Shown: positions 33,989 through 44,113, numbered from the stretch's first letter. The stretch is DNA of 64,000 nt from Bordetella parapertussis (GCA_945861275.1 CAMATZ010000002.1:74300-138299); one strand, 5' to 3'. Numbers and translations are program-made. The notes: generated by a model from the sequence alone, not told the origin.

Positions 33989-36082
33989 ATGAATGATCCC
34001 CTGGCACTTCTCCGGCAACAGGTTTTCTCCCCTGGTGCCGTCGCACTTATCGGCGCTTCCAGCGACGCCACCAAGAACACCTCACGCCCGCAGCGCTATA
34101 TGCGCAGGTACGGCTACGCCGGCAAGTTGTTTCCGATCAATCCCGCGCGCGAGGAAATGTTTGGCGAAAAGGCCTATCCCGATGTGACGGCGGTGCCGGA
34201 TGCCATCGATCACGCCTTCATCATGGTGCCCGCGACCCGGGTGAAAAAAGCGCTGCAACAATGCGTGGCAAAAAAAATCCCGGTGGTAACAATTTACACC
34301 GACGGCTTCGCCGAGGTCGGCGCCGACGGCCGCGCCATGCAGGAAGAATTGCAAGGCATCGCCAAGGCCGGCGGCGTGCGGCTGATCGGGCCGAATTGCA
34401 TCGGGCTTTTCAGCAGCCAGACGAATCTCGCTCTGTCGGTAAACGCGGTGCTGGAATATTCCGATATAAAACCCGGCCCGCTTGCCGTGGTTTCGCAAAG
34501 CGGCAGCATGACCGGCGGGTTGCTGTCGCGCGGCCTTGGGCGCGGCCTGGGCTTTTCCAAATTGGTGTCGGTGGGCAACGAAGCCGACATTGGCGTGGGC
34601 GAATTCGCCGACATGCTGGTCGACGATCCGCACACCGGCGCGATTTTGTTGTTCATGGAAACCCTCCGCGACGCCGGGCACCTGGCGCGTGCGGGCCGGC
34701 GCGCGTATGCGGCGGGCAAGCCGATCATCGTGTTCAAACTCGGGCGCTCGGAAATCGGGCAGGACTGCGCCGCATCGCACACCGGCGCGATGGCCGGCTC
34801 GGACGAGCTCGCCGATGCGTTTTTCAAAGCACATGGCATTCTGCGCGTCGATCTGCTCGAAACCCTGTTTGAATTGGGGCCGATGATCGCCGGCGCCAAA
34901 CCGAGCAAACATCATCGTGTGGCGATTATGTCCACCACCGGCGGTGGCGCGGCCACTGTTGCCGATCGCCTCGGCACGCTGGGCGTCGATGTGGTGGGGC
35001 CGACACAAGCGGTGATCGATAACCTCGCGAAAAACCACAACATCATCATCAGCAAGGCGCGCGTGACGGACTTGACGCTGGCGGGGGCGAAAAAAGAAAT
35101 CTACAGCGCAGTGCTGAACGAACTGCTCGCCTCCGATCACTGTGATCTGGTGTTGCCCATTGCGGGCAGCTCGGCGCAGTTTCAACCTGAAATCGCGGTG
35201 GCGCCAGTAGTGGAAGCCGACAGGCGTGACAAACTGCTGGCGGTGTTTTTGGCGCCTCAGGCAGATAAGTCGCTGAACCTGCTGACTGAAGCCGGCATCG
35301 CGGGTTTTCGCACGCCGGAATCCTGCGCGGATGCGATCCGCGCGTGGCGCGACTGGACGCCGCCGCAGATGCATCCCGCAATCGACACTGCGCGCGTTAA
35401 TGAAGCAAAGACTTTGCTCGCTGCTGCCAACAGCAAACAACTCAACGAATTGGATGCCTGCCGCGTGTTTGCGGCGCTCGGCGTGACACAAACCGCCACT
35501 GCAGTAATCCAGTCGCCGGATGATGCTGCCACTGTGCCCCACGTACCCTTTCCGGTGGTGGCGAAAATTCTCTCACCCGACATCGCGCACAAGACCGACG
35601 CCGGCGGCGTGATCCTCAACATCGCCGATGCCTCCGCGTTGAAAACGGCTGCGCGCGAAATTCTCGATAGCGTCAGCAGGAAACACCCCGCCGCGAAACT
35701 CAGCGGCATCCTGGTGCAGCGCATGGAGCGCGGACTCGCCGAAGTCATCCTCGGATTCAAACGCGATCCGCAGGTAGGGCCGGTAGTGGTGCTCGGCATC
35801 GGCGGCGTGCTGGCGGAGATTTACAAGGATTTCTCCGCGCGCTTAGCCCCGGTGAGCGTGGAGGACGCCGCGAAAATGATAGCGCAGGTAAAGGGTCTCG
35901 CGCCTATCCGCGGCTATCGCGGCATGACCAGGGGCGATTGCATAGCGCTCGCCAAAGCCGTCAGCGACTTTTCGCAATTGGCGTACATCGATAGTATTGC
36001 CGAGGCGGAGATCAATCCACTGATCGTCAAGGCGGTGGGTTCGGGTGTAGTAGCGGTTGACGGGTTGATTGCACAGAAATAG
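33989..36082 (+). CDS. NDP-forming acyl-CoA synthetase (acetate-CoA ligase family)
   Basis: A 697-residue fused enzyme with CoA-binding domain (SPGAVALIGASSDATKNTSRP near 14), succinyl-CoA-ligase-like domain and C-terminal ATP-grasp domain (from about 480; FPVVAKILSPDIAHKTDAGGV near 522). The phosphorylated histidine is His264 in ASHTGAMAG. It activates a carboxylic acid to its CoA thioester with ATP, giving ADP. The leader is A-rich without clear Shine-Dalgarno. It lies 44 bases before a MmgE/PrpD gene, so the two probably act in one degradation route of an unidentified acid. Confidence 0.92.
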   Translation: MNDPLALLRQQVFSPGAVALIGASSDATKNTSRPQRYMRRYGYAGKLFPINPAREEMFGEKAYPDVTAVPDAIDHAFIMVPATRVKKALQQCVAKKIPVVTIYTDGFAEVGADGRAMQEELQGIAKAGGVRLIGPNCIGLFSSQTNLALSVNAVLEYSDIKPGPLAVVSQSGSMTGGLLSRGLGRGLGFSKLVSVGNEADIGVGEFADMLVDDPHTGAILLFMETLRDAGHLARAGRRAYAAGKPIIVFKLGRSEIGQDCAASHTGAMAGSDELADAFFKAHGILRVDLLETLFELGPMIAGAKPSKHHRVAIMSTTGGGAATVADRLGTLGVDVVGPTQAVIDNLAKNHNIIISKARVTDLTLAGAKKEIYSAVLNELLASDHCDLVLPIAGSSAQFQPEIAVAPVVEADRRDKLLAVFLAPQADKSLNLLTEAGIAGFRTPESCADAIRAWRDWTPPQMHPAIDTARVNEAKTLLAAANSKQLNELDACRVFAALGVTQTATAVIQSPDDAATVPHVPFPVVAKILSPDIAHKTDAGGVILNIADASALKTAAREILDSVSRKHPAAKLSGILVQRMERGLAEVILGFKRDPQVGPVVVLGIGGVLAEIYKDFSARLAPVSVEDAAKMIAQVKGLAPIRGYRGMTRGDCIALAKAVSDFSQLAYIDSIAEAEINPLIVKAVGSGVVAVDGLIAQK

Positions 36083-36126
36083 TATAAGCATCTGTTTTTA
36101 TTGAGTATTTTGTATAGAAGACCAGC

Positions 36127-37485
36127 ATGCTGATGCAACAGATCGCCGACTACGCGATACGCGAACAAACATCGAAACTGCCCGCCGAAGTGATCCATCA
36201 CGCCAAGCGCGCGGTGATCGATTGGTATGCCGCGCTATTGCCGGGCAGTCTGTGCCCGCCGGCCACGTTGCTGGAACAGGCGTTCGCCGACGATCTGGAT
36301 CGCGGGTGTGCGCGGCTGGCACGCGGGCGGCGCGCCACCACGCGTACGGCTGCGCTGATCAACGGCGCGGCCTCGCACACGGTCGAGTTCGACGACATTT
36401 ATCGCGATGCGGGTTATCACCCCGGCAGCCCGACGATTTCAGCGGCGCTGGCGGCAGCGCAAGCCAGTGGCGCCAGCGGCGAGCGATTTTTACGCGCAGT
36501 GATTGTCGGTTATGAAACGTCCACCCGCATCGGCGAGGCGGTGATGCCCTCGCACTATCGTTTCTTTCACACTACCGGCACCGTCGGCGCATTCGGCGCG
36601 GCGGCTTCGGCGGCGATGGCGATGAATCTGAACCACCGGCAATTCATGCACGCGGTGGCCACTGTCGGCACCTTTGCCGCCGGCTTGAAGCAGGCGTTTC
36701 TGTCGCAGGCGATGAGCAAACCGCTGCATGGCGGACATGCGGCTGATGCGGGCGTGCTGGCGGCGCTGGCGGCATCCAAAGGGGTGACCGGCGCGCTCGA
36801 TATCCTCGAGGGCAAAGAGGGTTTTGGCAATGCAATGAGCGTGAATCCCGACTGGTCGAAAGTAACCCAGGGTCTCGGCACCGATTACCACATCAATCAC
36901 ATGACCTTCAAAGCGCATGGCTGCTGCGGCCACAATTTTCCGTCGATCGACGGGGTGCTGCATCTGGTGCAGCAACACAAACTGCTGCCGCATGACATCC
37001 AGAAAATCACGCTGGCCACCTATCAAGCGGGCCTCGACATCATCGACAACGCCACGCCCGAAGGCGAGTATCAAGCCAAGTTCAGTCTGCAATACACCGT
37101 GGCGCACGCGGCGGTGTACGGCAGCGTGCGCTTGAACGCATTCACCATCGAGCGTATGAGCGACCCTGCGGTGCGCGGCATGATGAAAAAAGTGGTGTGC
37201 ATGGCCGACCCGGTATTTTCGAAGGGCTATCCCGGCCAGCGCGCAGCGCAGGTCGATATCGAAACCGTCGATGGCCGCAAGCTCGCGCACTTCCAGCCCT
37301 ATCGTAAAGGCGATCCGGAATTGCCGCTCACCGATGATGAATTGAACGCCAAGTTCATGGAGTTGGCTGAGCCGGTGCTGGGCAACGGCGGTTCCAGACG
37401 CTTGCTGGAGCAACTGTGGATGCTCGACAAACTGCCTACCGCAGAGTTTGAAATTCTGAGTGGCGAGGTGCGCGCGACGGGGTGA
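36127..37485 (+). CDS. MmgE/PrpD family protein
   Basis: A 452-residue family member with HHAKRAVIDWYAALLPGS near 23, the active-site segment HTVEFDDIYRDAGYHPGSPTISAALA near 86, GFAA-type helices, and HGCCGHNFPSIDGVLHL near 262 including the conserved CCG.. block. Start ATG 36127 lacks a strong Shine-Dalgarno. Together with the CoA ligase upstream and the crotonase-family gene and another, broken, PrpD copy downstream it suggests a locus for unsaturated or tricarboxylic acid turnover. Actual substrate unknown. Confidence 0.88.
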   Translation: MLMQQIADYAIREQTSKLPAEVIHHAKRAVIDWYAALLPGSLCPPATLLEQAFADDLDRGCARLARGRRATTRTAALINGAASHTVEFDDIYRDAGYHPGSPTISAALAAAQASGASGERFLRAVIVGYETSTRIGEAVMPSHYRFFHTTGTVGAFGAAASAAMAMNLNHRQFMHAVATVGTFAAGLKQAFLSQAMSKPLHGGHAADAGVLAALAASKGVTGALDILEGKEGFGNAMSVNPDWSKVTQGLGTDYHINHMTFKAHGCCGHNFPSIDGVLHLVQQHKLLPHDIQKITLATYQAGLDIIDNATPEGEYQAKFSLQYTVAHAAVYGSVRLNAFTIERMSDPAVRGMMKKVVCMADPVFSKGYPGQRAAQVDIETVDGRKLAHFQPYRKGDPELPLTDDELNAKFMELAEPVLGNGGSRRLLEQLWMLDKLPTAEFEILSGEVRATG

Positions 37486-37491
37486 ACGCAG

Positions 37492-38463
37492 TTAATCCGC
37501 CGTCACCTTAATCGCCTTCACCACCTTCCCCCACCGCTCCAGGTCGGCGCGGATGAGCGCGCCGAATTCTTCCGGCCCCTTCAGGGCTGGTTCGGCGCCT
37601 TGCTGGAATATGAATTTCGAATACTCCGGGCTGTTGACCACACGCGCGATGTCCTGATGCAGGCGCTGCACTATTGCCTGCGGCGTTTTCGCGGGCGCGA
37701 CGATGCCCATCCATTGCGACACGTCAAAACCCTTAAGCCCCTGCTCGTCGAGTGTGAGCAAATCCGGCAGCAGCGGCGAGCGTTTGAGCGGCGTTACGCC
37801 GATGCCGCGTACTTTGCCTTGTTTGATGAACGGCGCGGCGTTGGTCACGCTGGTACAGCTCACCTGAGTGTGTCCGGCGATGGTGTCGATCATCGCCGGC
37901 GTACCGCCCTTGTACGGGATGTGCAGCATATTGATCCCGGCCATACTCATGAACAATTCGGTGCACAAATGCGGCGTGCTGCCGGTGCCGGCTGAGGCGT
38001 AGCGCAGCTTGCCGGGATGCGCCTTTGCCAGTGCGATTAATTCTTTGAGGTTTTTCGCAGGCACCGAAGGATGCACGACGATGATGTAAGGCGCTAACGC
38101 CACCAGCGCCACCGGCGTAAAGTCGCGCAGGGTGTCGTAACCGAGCTTGGGATAGACGAAAGGCGCGATGGTCATCGGCCCGGTAACGGCCAGCAGCAGG
38201 GTATAGCCGTCAGGCGGCGACTTGGCCACTATTTCGGTACCGATGGTGCCGGCAGCACCCGAGCGATTGTCGAAAATAACTTGCTGGCCCAGCGGTTCCG
38301 ACAGGCGCTGCGCCAGCGCGCGGCCCAGCACGTCATTGACACTGGTGCCCGCAGGGAACGGCATCACGATTCTTAGCGGGCGGTTGGGGTAGTTTTGGGC
38401 CAGTGTGGATAGTGATACCGAAAAGAGCAATGCTGCCGCGAACGCATTTCTGGCCAGAGTCAT
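37492..38463 (-). CDS. Bug/TctC-family periplasmic receptor
   Basis: A 323-residue receptor from ATG 38463, which has AAAGGA eight bases upstream. The signal peptide (MTLARNAFAAALLFSVSLST) ends at LAQ. NYPNRPLRIVMPFPAGTSVND has PAGTSVND at the ligand loop. The C-terminal end KWG-type helix (ERWGKVVKAIKVTAD) is typical. It converges with the PrpD gene and diverges from the crotonase gene, with 133 bases for shared control of the latter two. Confidence 0.92.
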   Translation of the reverse strand: MTLARNAFAAALLFSVSLSTLAQNYPNRPLRIVMPFPAGTSVNDVLGRALAQRLSEPLGQQVIFDNRSGAAGTIGTEIVAKSPPDGYTLLLAVTGPMTIAPFVYPKLGYDTLRDFTPVALVALAPYIIVVHPSVPAKNLKELIALAKAHPGKLRYASAGTGSTPHLCTELFMSMAGINMLHIPYKGGTPAMIDTIAGHTQVSCTSVTNAAPFIKQGKVRGIGVTPLKRSPLLPDLLTLDEQGLKGFDVSQWMGIVAPAKTPQAIVQRLHQDIARVVNSPEYSKFIFQQGAEPALKGPEEFGALIRADLERWGKVVKAIKVTAD

Positions 38464-38596
38464 ATTTAGTCCTTTTGCTGATTGCAGCAAATATAGATCA
38501 AAAAGTCCGCCTGCGCCCGCCTGTGATGAACCTCGCGGTGGCGGCAGCGGCGCTTTGTCAGCATAATGATTAAATCAACCTCTTCAGGGACTAGCC

Positions 38597-39370
38597 ATGG
38601 CACACCAATTCGTCAAAGTGGACGTCAGCGATTTCATCGCCACCGTCGTCATGGACCGTCCGCCGGTCAATGCGCAAAATTCACAGTTTCGTATGGAGAT
38701 CATGGAGGTATTCGATGCCTTCAATGATCGCGATGACGTGCGCGTGGCAATCCTGACCGGCGCCGGCAAGGTGTTTTCAGCAGGAGCAGACATCAAGGAA
38801 CGCATCGGTCTGGTCAAACAGCCCGGTGATTACTGGCGGCACAATCGCGCTGCGCGTGAATACACCAACTGTATCCGCGAGTGCAAAATACCGGTGATTG
38901 CCGCGGTCAATGGCGCCGCGCTCGGCGCCGGCTTCGGACTGATGGCGGCCTGCGACATTATGATGGCCTCCGACAATGCGGTATTCGGCATGCCTGAAAT
39001 CGATGTCGGCCTCGCTGGTGGTACGTCCATGCTGACAAATCTCGTGGGCAAGTCACGCGGGCGGCGCATTGTGTTTACAGGGGATCGGATTCCGGCGCAG
39101 GAAATGTACCGTCTCGGCGTGATCGAATGCTGCCTGCCGCGCGAGGCGTTAATGGAAGAAGCGCTGAAAATGGCGCGCATCATCGCTGCCAAGAGCCCGC
39201 TCGCCATGCGCCTCGCCAAAGAGGCCTACAACGTGTGCGAGAACATGCCGCAACGCGATGGGTATCGCTTCGAACAGAACATCACCGAGCAGTTGTCACA
39301 TACCGAAGATGCGCAAGAAGCGCAGCGCGCTTTCGCCGAAAAACGCAACCCGGTGTTTAAGGGGCGTTAG
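38597..39370 (+). CDS. Enoyl-CoA hydratase/isomerase family protein
   Basis: A 257-residue crotonase-fold protein. The CoA and oxyanion segments are present: SAGADIKE near 57 and NGAALGAGFGLMAACDI near 97. In crotonase the glycine-rich segment continues with the first catalytic glutamate (GGGCEL); here the position is Gly (GAGFGL). The second glutamate is kept in MPEIDVGLAGG. It may thus be an isomerase, lyase or hydrolase rather than a standard hydratase. It is next to the PrpD remnant and downstream of the CoA ligase. Confidence 0.9.
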   Translation: MAHQFVKVDVSDFIATVVMDRPPVNAQNSQFRMEIMEVFDAFNDRDDVRVAILTGAGKVFSAGADIKERIGLVKQPGDYWRHNRAAREYTNCIRECKIPVIAAVNGAALGAGFGLMAACDIMMASDNAVFGMPEIDVGLAGGTSMLTNLVGKSRGRRIVFTGDRIPAQEMYRLGVIECCLPREALMEEALKMARIIAAKSPLAMRLAKEAYNVCENMPQRDGYRFEQNITEQLSHTEDAQEAQRAFAEKRNPVFKGR

Positions 39371-40739
39371 GTTTGCAGCGTATGGAGCAGCGCTGAAATA
39401 TCTTCAAGGGTGTCCAGTTTCTCGCACAGCGCTATCACCTCGGCCTGTTTCGCCGCTGACAGCCGGCCGGCGGTCACCTTGGAGAATTTTTCCACCACAT
39501 CGGCGCGCTGCACCGGATTGTCGGCGTCGCCGCGCGCCTTGCCCCACGCTGAAAGCACCGTGCCGTCTGTAAGTTCGATCTCCAGCGGATTGCCTTGCGT
39601 ATAGCCGGTCCCGTCGAGGGCGGGGTCGTGCGTGATGCTGATGCGCTTGATCAGATCCAGCACTTTCGGGTCGCGAATTTTCTCCTCGGTGAACTGGGTG
39701 ATGAAGACATCGTTCTCGAGCAGCATGATCGCGGTGACATAAAAAAGATTGAGCTGCGCGGAGGTGATCGTTGTCGGTGTGTACGCCCAGCCGACGTTCT
39801 GCAGGTAGCCGCGGCCAAGGCGAATGCGCACTTGTTTCACTTGTTCGACCGGTATCGGGTGTTGCTCGCGCAAATGCCGGATCGCTTCCAGCGTGCCGTG
39901 ATTGGGCGCGCGCGTGGCCCACATTTTGAATCGCACCTGCTCAGTGTGGTACTTGCTGCCGAGATCCTTGGTGAGCTGGGTTAGGTCGTAGGCCGCGGGC
40001 CGCTGGTTGCCGGTGTGCGCGGAACAAAAGCCGCGTACTCAGCCTCGAACACGTTCGGGGCATTGGTAAACCCGTTTTGCGCCAGCAACGCCGCAAAAGT
40101 GCCGCCGCGCACGGCCTGGCCCGCGAGCAGGCGCTTGCCCATGCCGCCATGGTGCGTGAACATGAGACTGGCCGCCTGCTGGCCGGCATGGCCCAGCGCG
40201 TGCACTACGTCGTCGGAGCCAAGGCCCAAGGCATGCGAGGCGCTCGCCACCGAGGCGAAGGCGCCCATGATGCCGGGGCCGTGGAATCCCAGGCCTTCGT
40301 GGGGAATCCGGCCCACGCAATTTCCCACGCGTGCGGCAGTTTAGATGCCCAGCACCAGCGCGTTGATCAGCGCGGCGCCGCTCAGTTTGCCCTGGTGCTG
40401 CGCCATCGCCGCCGCCGAACTCAGCGTGACCGCGCCGTTGTGTCCGCCGGGGCCGACATCGTCGAGCTCGAACGCGTGCACCGCGGTTGCGTTAATCATT
40501 GCCGCTGTCGGCGCGGAGTAGCGCAGCGGCGTGCACCACACAGATACGCGGCCGGGCGCTTCCATCGCCTGCGCCGTCGCACGCAGGCGCTCGGACCACG
40601 GCAGCGACGCGCCGTAGATGCCGACGCCTAGCGTATCCAATACCAGCAGCTTGGCGTACGCTACTACGGACTTGGGAAGATCGGCGTAGGTGCTTTCCGA
40701 AATCTATTCGGCAAGTGCTCGGGTGTAAGGGCCATCCAT
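39367..40739 (-). pseudogene. Broken MmgE/PrpD gene
   Basis: The minus strand from ATG 40739 encodes a recognisable MmgE/PrpD protein in pieces. A TAG at 40706-40704 sits where the frame reads LAE-stop-ISESTYADLPKSVV. A TAA follows LVLGI near 40343 before TAARVGNCVGRIPHEGL. A frameshift near 40015 ends the middle piece after EAEYAAF; the tail continues in another frame with VRFKMWATRAPNHGTLEA and ends at 39367. Three independent lesions mean it cannot make a full protein. The C-terminal 189 codons remain open. Two intact family members lie in the window. Confidence 0.88.
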
Positions 40740-40855
40740 ATATAGTGCTCCTCGACGCGGTAACCAGGGTTCGCTGGCCGTATTTTGCCACGGCCAGTGT
40801 TCGTGGCGTTGGCCTCAAGTTAAACTAAACCGCTGAAAAACAATTATATTCGCGC

Positions 40856-42805
40856 ATGTTTACCTATCTTCAATCACGCATACGCGGCACTGCCAGCACA
40901 GGCCCGGGCGCGCCGCCGCGCGGGCTGCTGACGTTCTACTGGCACTTCGTGCGCCAGACCAAGGGCTGGTATGCGCTGATGTTCGCCACCAGCCTGACGG
41001 TGGCGTTGATCGACACGGTGATCCCGGTGTTCATCGGCAAGCTGGTGTCGCTGATGGAGGCCACCGACCGCCACGCCGCAATGGCGCAACAGACACCGAT
41101 GCTGCTGGGCATGGTGGTGCTGATGCTTTTCGTGCGCCCGTTGGCGTTGCTCGCCGACAACGCGATCCGCCAGAACGCGTTGCTGCCGGGGGTCACCAGC
41201 ATGATCCGCTGGCAGAGCCATTGGCACGTGATACGACAGAACTGGTCGTTCTTCCAGAACGACTTTGCCGGGCGTATCGCCAACCGCGTGATGCAAACAG
41301 CAAATGCACTCCGCGAAAGCGTGATGTCGGCGATACGCGCGGTGTGGTACATCGCGGTCTATGGCGTCAGCGCACTGGTGCTGATGTCGCTCGCAGACTG
41401 GCGGTTGGCGCTACCCACCCTCGCATGGTTTCTCGGTTACATGTTCTTTCTGCGCCACTTCGTGCCGCGCATGCGCGATCTGGCGAAGGCGAGCTCCGAA
41501 GTGCGCTCGCTGGTGATGGCGCGGATTGTCGACAGCTATACCAACATTCTGACCGTCAAGCTGTTTGCGCGGCTGGCGGATGAAGACGCCTATGTGCGCG
41601 AGGTGATTGACGAGCATCAGGCCGCGATCGGCGCGCACATGCGGTTGATCACGCAATTCATGTTTTGCCTGTCGATAATGAATGCGCTGCTGCTCACCGG
41701 CACTGCGGCCATCGGCATCTGGCTGTGGGTGGAGGGGGCGGTGAGCGCGGGCGTGGTGGCCACCGCACTACCGCTGGCCTGGCAGATCGCCAACGTGGCG
41801 GGCTGGGTAAGCTGGGAGGTTACCGGCATCTTCGAGAACATCGGCGTGGTGCAGGAAGGCATGCAGACTATCGCCGTGCCGCATAGCGGCGTCGACCGCG
41901 CGGGTGCGCGCGCACTCGAAACGTCGCGCGGCGAGATTCGCTTCGAGGACGTTCACTTCACCTACGGCAGAGGCGACGCGCGCGCTGTGCTTGATCACGT
42001 GAACTTCACCATCCGCCCCGGCGAGCGGGTGGGCCTGGTGGGCCGTTCCGGCGCCGGCAAATCCACGCTGGTGAATCTGCTGCTGCGATTTTACGAGCTG
42101 GAGCAGGGCGCGATCCGCATCGACGGGCAAGACATCAACCATGTGACGCAGGAAAGCCTGCGCGCGGCCATCGGCATGGTGACTCAGGACACCTCGCTGC
42201 TGCACCGCTCGATCGCCGCCAACATTCGTTACGGCCGGCCGGGCGCCAGCGACGATGCGGTGCAGGCGGCCGCGCGCAAAGCGCAGGCGCACGATTTCAT
42301 TCTCGGTCTGCAGGACTGGACCGGGCGCACCGCCTACGATGCGCACGTGGGCGAGCGCGGCGTCAAGCTCTCGGGCGGGCAGCGCCAGCGGGTGGCGATT
42401 GCGCGCGTGGTGCTGAAAGATGCGCCTATACTGGTGCTGGATGAAGCCACTTCGGCGCTTGACAGCGAAGTGGAGCTGGCCATCCAGGAACAATTGCTGG
42501 GCCTGATGGAAGGCAAGACGGTGATCGCCATCGCGCACCGCTTGTCCACCATCGCGCGCATGGATCGCTTGATCGTGCTCGATGCCGGGCGCATTATCGA
42601 GCAAGGCTCGCACGACCAATTACTGAGATTGGATGGTCACTACGCGAAACTATGGCGGCACCAGTCGGGCGGGTTTCTGGCACCCGAAGTGATGACTACC
42701 GAAACCGCAACCGAACCGTCAGACTCGCCCGCGCCCGACGAGACACACGCGGTAGCAGCGCCCGAGCCCGGTACCGACGATGCACCGGTGGTGACGCGAG
42801 CGTAA
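40856..42805 (+). CDS. ABC transporter, fused permease and ATPase
   Basis: A 649-residue half-transporter of the type I exporter group. A six-helix membrane domain (about 40-330) precedes an ATPase with Walker A GRSGAGKST near 399, Q-loop VTQDTSLLHRS near 440, signature LSGGQRQRVAIAR near 503, Walker B ILVLDEATSALDSE near 523, and the H-loop IAHRLST. A Pro/Glu-rich tail of 40 residues follows. It should work as a homodimer, exporting a lipid, peptide or drug. Substrate is not predictable. The leader is A/T-rich, without a clear Shine-Dalgarno. Confidence 0.93.
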   Translation: MFTYLQSRIRGTASTGPGAPPRGLLTFYWHFVRQTKGWYALMFATSLTVALIDTVIPVFIGKLVSLMEATDRHAAMAQQTPMLLGMVVLMLFVRPLALLADNAIRQNALLPGVTSMIRWQSHWHVIRQNWSFFQNDFAGRIANRVMQTANALRESVMSAIRAVWYIAVYGVSALVLMSLADWRLALPTLAWFLGYMFFLRHFVPRMRDLAKASSEVRSLVMARIVDSYTNILTVKLFARLADEDAYVREVIDEHQAAIGAHMRLITQFMFCLSIMNALLLTGTAAIGIWLWVEGAVSAGVVATALPLAWQIANVAGWVSWEVTGIFENIGVVQEGMQTIAVPHSGVDRAGARALETSRGEIRFEDVHFTYGRGDARAVLDHVNFTIRPGERVGLVGRSGAGKSTLVNLLLRFYELEQGAIRIDGQDINHVTQESLRAAIGMVTQDTSLLHRSIAANIRYGRPGASDDAVQAAARKAQAHDFILGLQDWTGRTAYDAHVGERGVKLSGGQRQRVAIARVVLKDAPILVLDEATSALDSEVELAIQEQLLGLMEGKTVIAIAHRLSTIARMDRLIVLDAGRIIEQGSHDQLLRLDGHYAKLWRHQSGGFLAPEVMTTETATEPSDSPAPDETHAVAAPEPGTDDAPVVTRA

Positions 42806-42867
42806 GCGGATCAAACGCGCGAAGCGGGTGTATATGGATGGGCTGGAACCTAACCTCTTGATGTATC

Positions 42868-43833
42868 ATGAACCGCAATTTGTATTGGAGCGCTGCCGTT
42901 GCATCGTTATTCTTTTTCGCGCACGCTACCGCGCAAAGCTACCCCACAAAATCCGTGCGCTTCGTGCTGCCGTTTCCGCCGGGTGGCGGCACCGACACGC
43001 TGGCGCGCATTGTCGGCGCGCATCTTTCGAAAACCATGGGCCAGAGCATGGTGATGGACAACCGTCCCGGCGCCGGCGCCAATATCGGCGCGGAAATTGC
43101 CGCGCGCGTAGCGCCCGATGGTTACACGCTGCTGATAGGCAACATCGCGCATGCGGTGAATGTCACCTTGTATCGCAGGCTTTCGTATGACTTCGTGAAG
43201 GATTTCGATCCAGTGACCATGCTCGCAACCGCGCCCAACATGCTGGTGACACACCCGTCGGTAGCCGTGAAAAACGTGCTGGAGTTGGTGGTGCTGGCCA
43301 AAAAATCTCCGGGCTCGCTTAACTATGCGTCGTCGGGCAGCGGCTGTTCGTCGCATCTGTCGGGTGAATTGTTTAAAAACATGGCCGGCACCGACATCCT
43401 GCACGTGCCCTACAAAGGCGGCGACCCGGCAGTAGCGAGCCTGCTGGGCGGCGAAACCCGCGTCGGTTTCGCTACCATGCCGTCGGTGCTGCCACAAACC
43501 AAGTCCGGCAAGTTGCGCGCGCTGGCGGTGACCGGCGACAGACGTTCGCCCACCGCACCGGAAATTCCCACTATCGCGGAATCGGGCGTGACCGGCTACG
43601 CGGCCAGCGGCTGGTATGGCGTGCTGGTGCCGGCCGGCACACCGAGGCCTGTAGTCGCGCGCCTGCACAAAGAGCTGATCGCGACGGTGAACGACAAAGA
43701 TGTGCAAGTGCAGCTGGCGCGTTTTGGTTATGACATCGAAACCGGCACGCCGGAAGCCTTCCGCAAAACCATTCTCGCCGAAATCAAGAAGTGGGGTGTG
43801 GTAGTAAAAGCCGCCAATCTGCGCGCGGACTAA
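42868..43833 (+). CDS. Bug/TctC-family periplasmic receptor
   Basis: A 321-residue receptor with a signal peptide ending at ATAQ and a canonical SYPTKSVRFVLPFPPGGGTD start, including the PGG.TD carboxylate loop. DNRPGAGANIGAEIAA near 52, SSGSGCSSHLSGELFKN near 152 and GWYGVLVPAGTPRP near 250 are textbook family blocks. It stands alone between the ABC exporter and a small remnant; no TctA/TctB partner. Confidence 0.95.
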   Translation: MNRNLYWSAAVASLFFFAHATAQSYPTKSVRFVLPFPPGGGTDTLARIVGAHLSKTMGQSMVMDNRPGAGANIGAEIAARVAPDGYTLLIGNIAHAVNVTLYRRLSYDFVKDFDPVTMLATAPNMLVTHPSVAVKNVLELVVLAKKSPGSLNYASSGSGCSSHLSGELFKNMAGTDILHVPYKGGDPAVASLLGGETRVGFATMPSVLPQTKSGKLRALAVTGDRRSPTAPEIPTIAESGVTGYAASGWYGVLVPAGTPRPVVARLHKELIATVNDKDVQVQLARFGYDIETGTPEAFRKTILAEIKKWGVVVKAANLRAD

Positions 43834-43834
43834 C

Positions 43835-44055
43835 AGCGCAAAGGCGCCGAAGACCGATGAAGAATGGGCCAAGGTGCGCAATGGCGCCGCGACGCTGGTG
43901 GAATCGGGCAACTTGCGAATGACGCAAATCCGCGCGCGCGACGTCGTTGCTGATGTGGGTATGCATCGTGACTTTTGGGCGGTGGACAAGGACGGCTATC
44001 CGGTATGGGGAAAAATTTCACACGACCCTTATGGCAACCGCACGTCGCCGAAATA
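43835..44055 (+). pseudogene. Coding remnant, possibly cytochrome c-type
   Basis: Just after the receptor, in a different frame, the sequence reads APKTDEEWAKVRNGAATLVE then SGNL, reminiscent of small c-type cytochromes. It continues HRDFWAVDKDGYPVWGKISH and ends at 44055. No start, signal peptide or CxxCH is present. It is most likely a gene fragment; the family guess is weak. Confidence 0.4.
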
Positions 44056-44113
44056 GCCGCGGCACGAACCACAAACAACGAAATATCACGAAATCTTCGT
44101 TGAAACAAATCTG

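Noticed and set aside
34082-35542. 486-codon open frame on the minus strand
   Set aside because: Antisense to the CoA ligase gene, which has clear motifs throughout.
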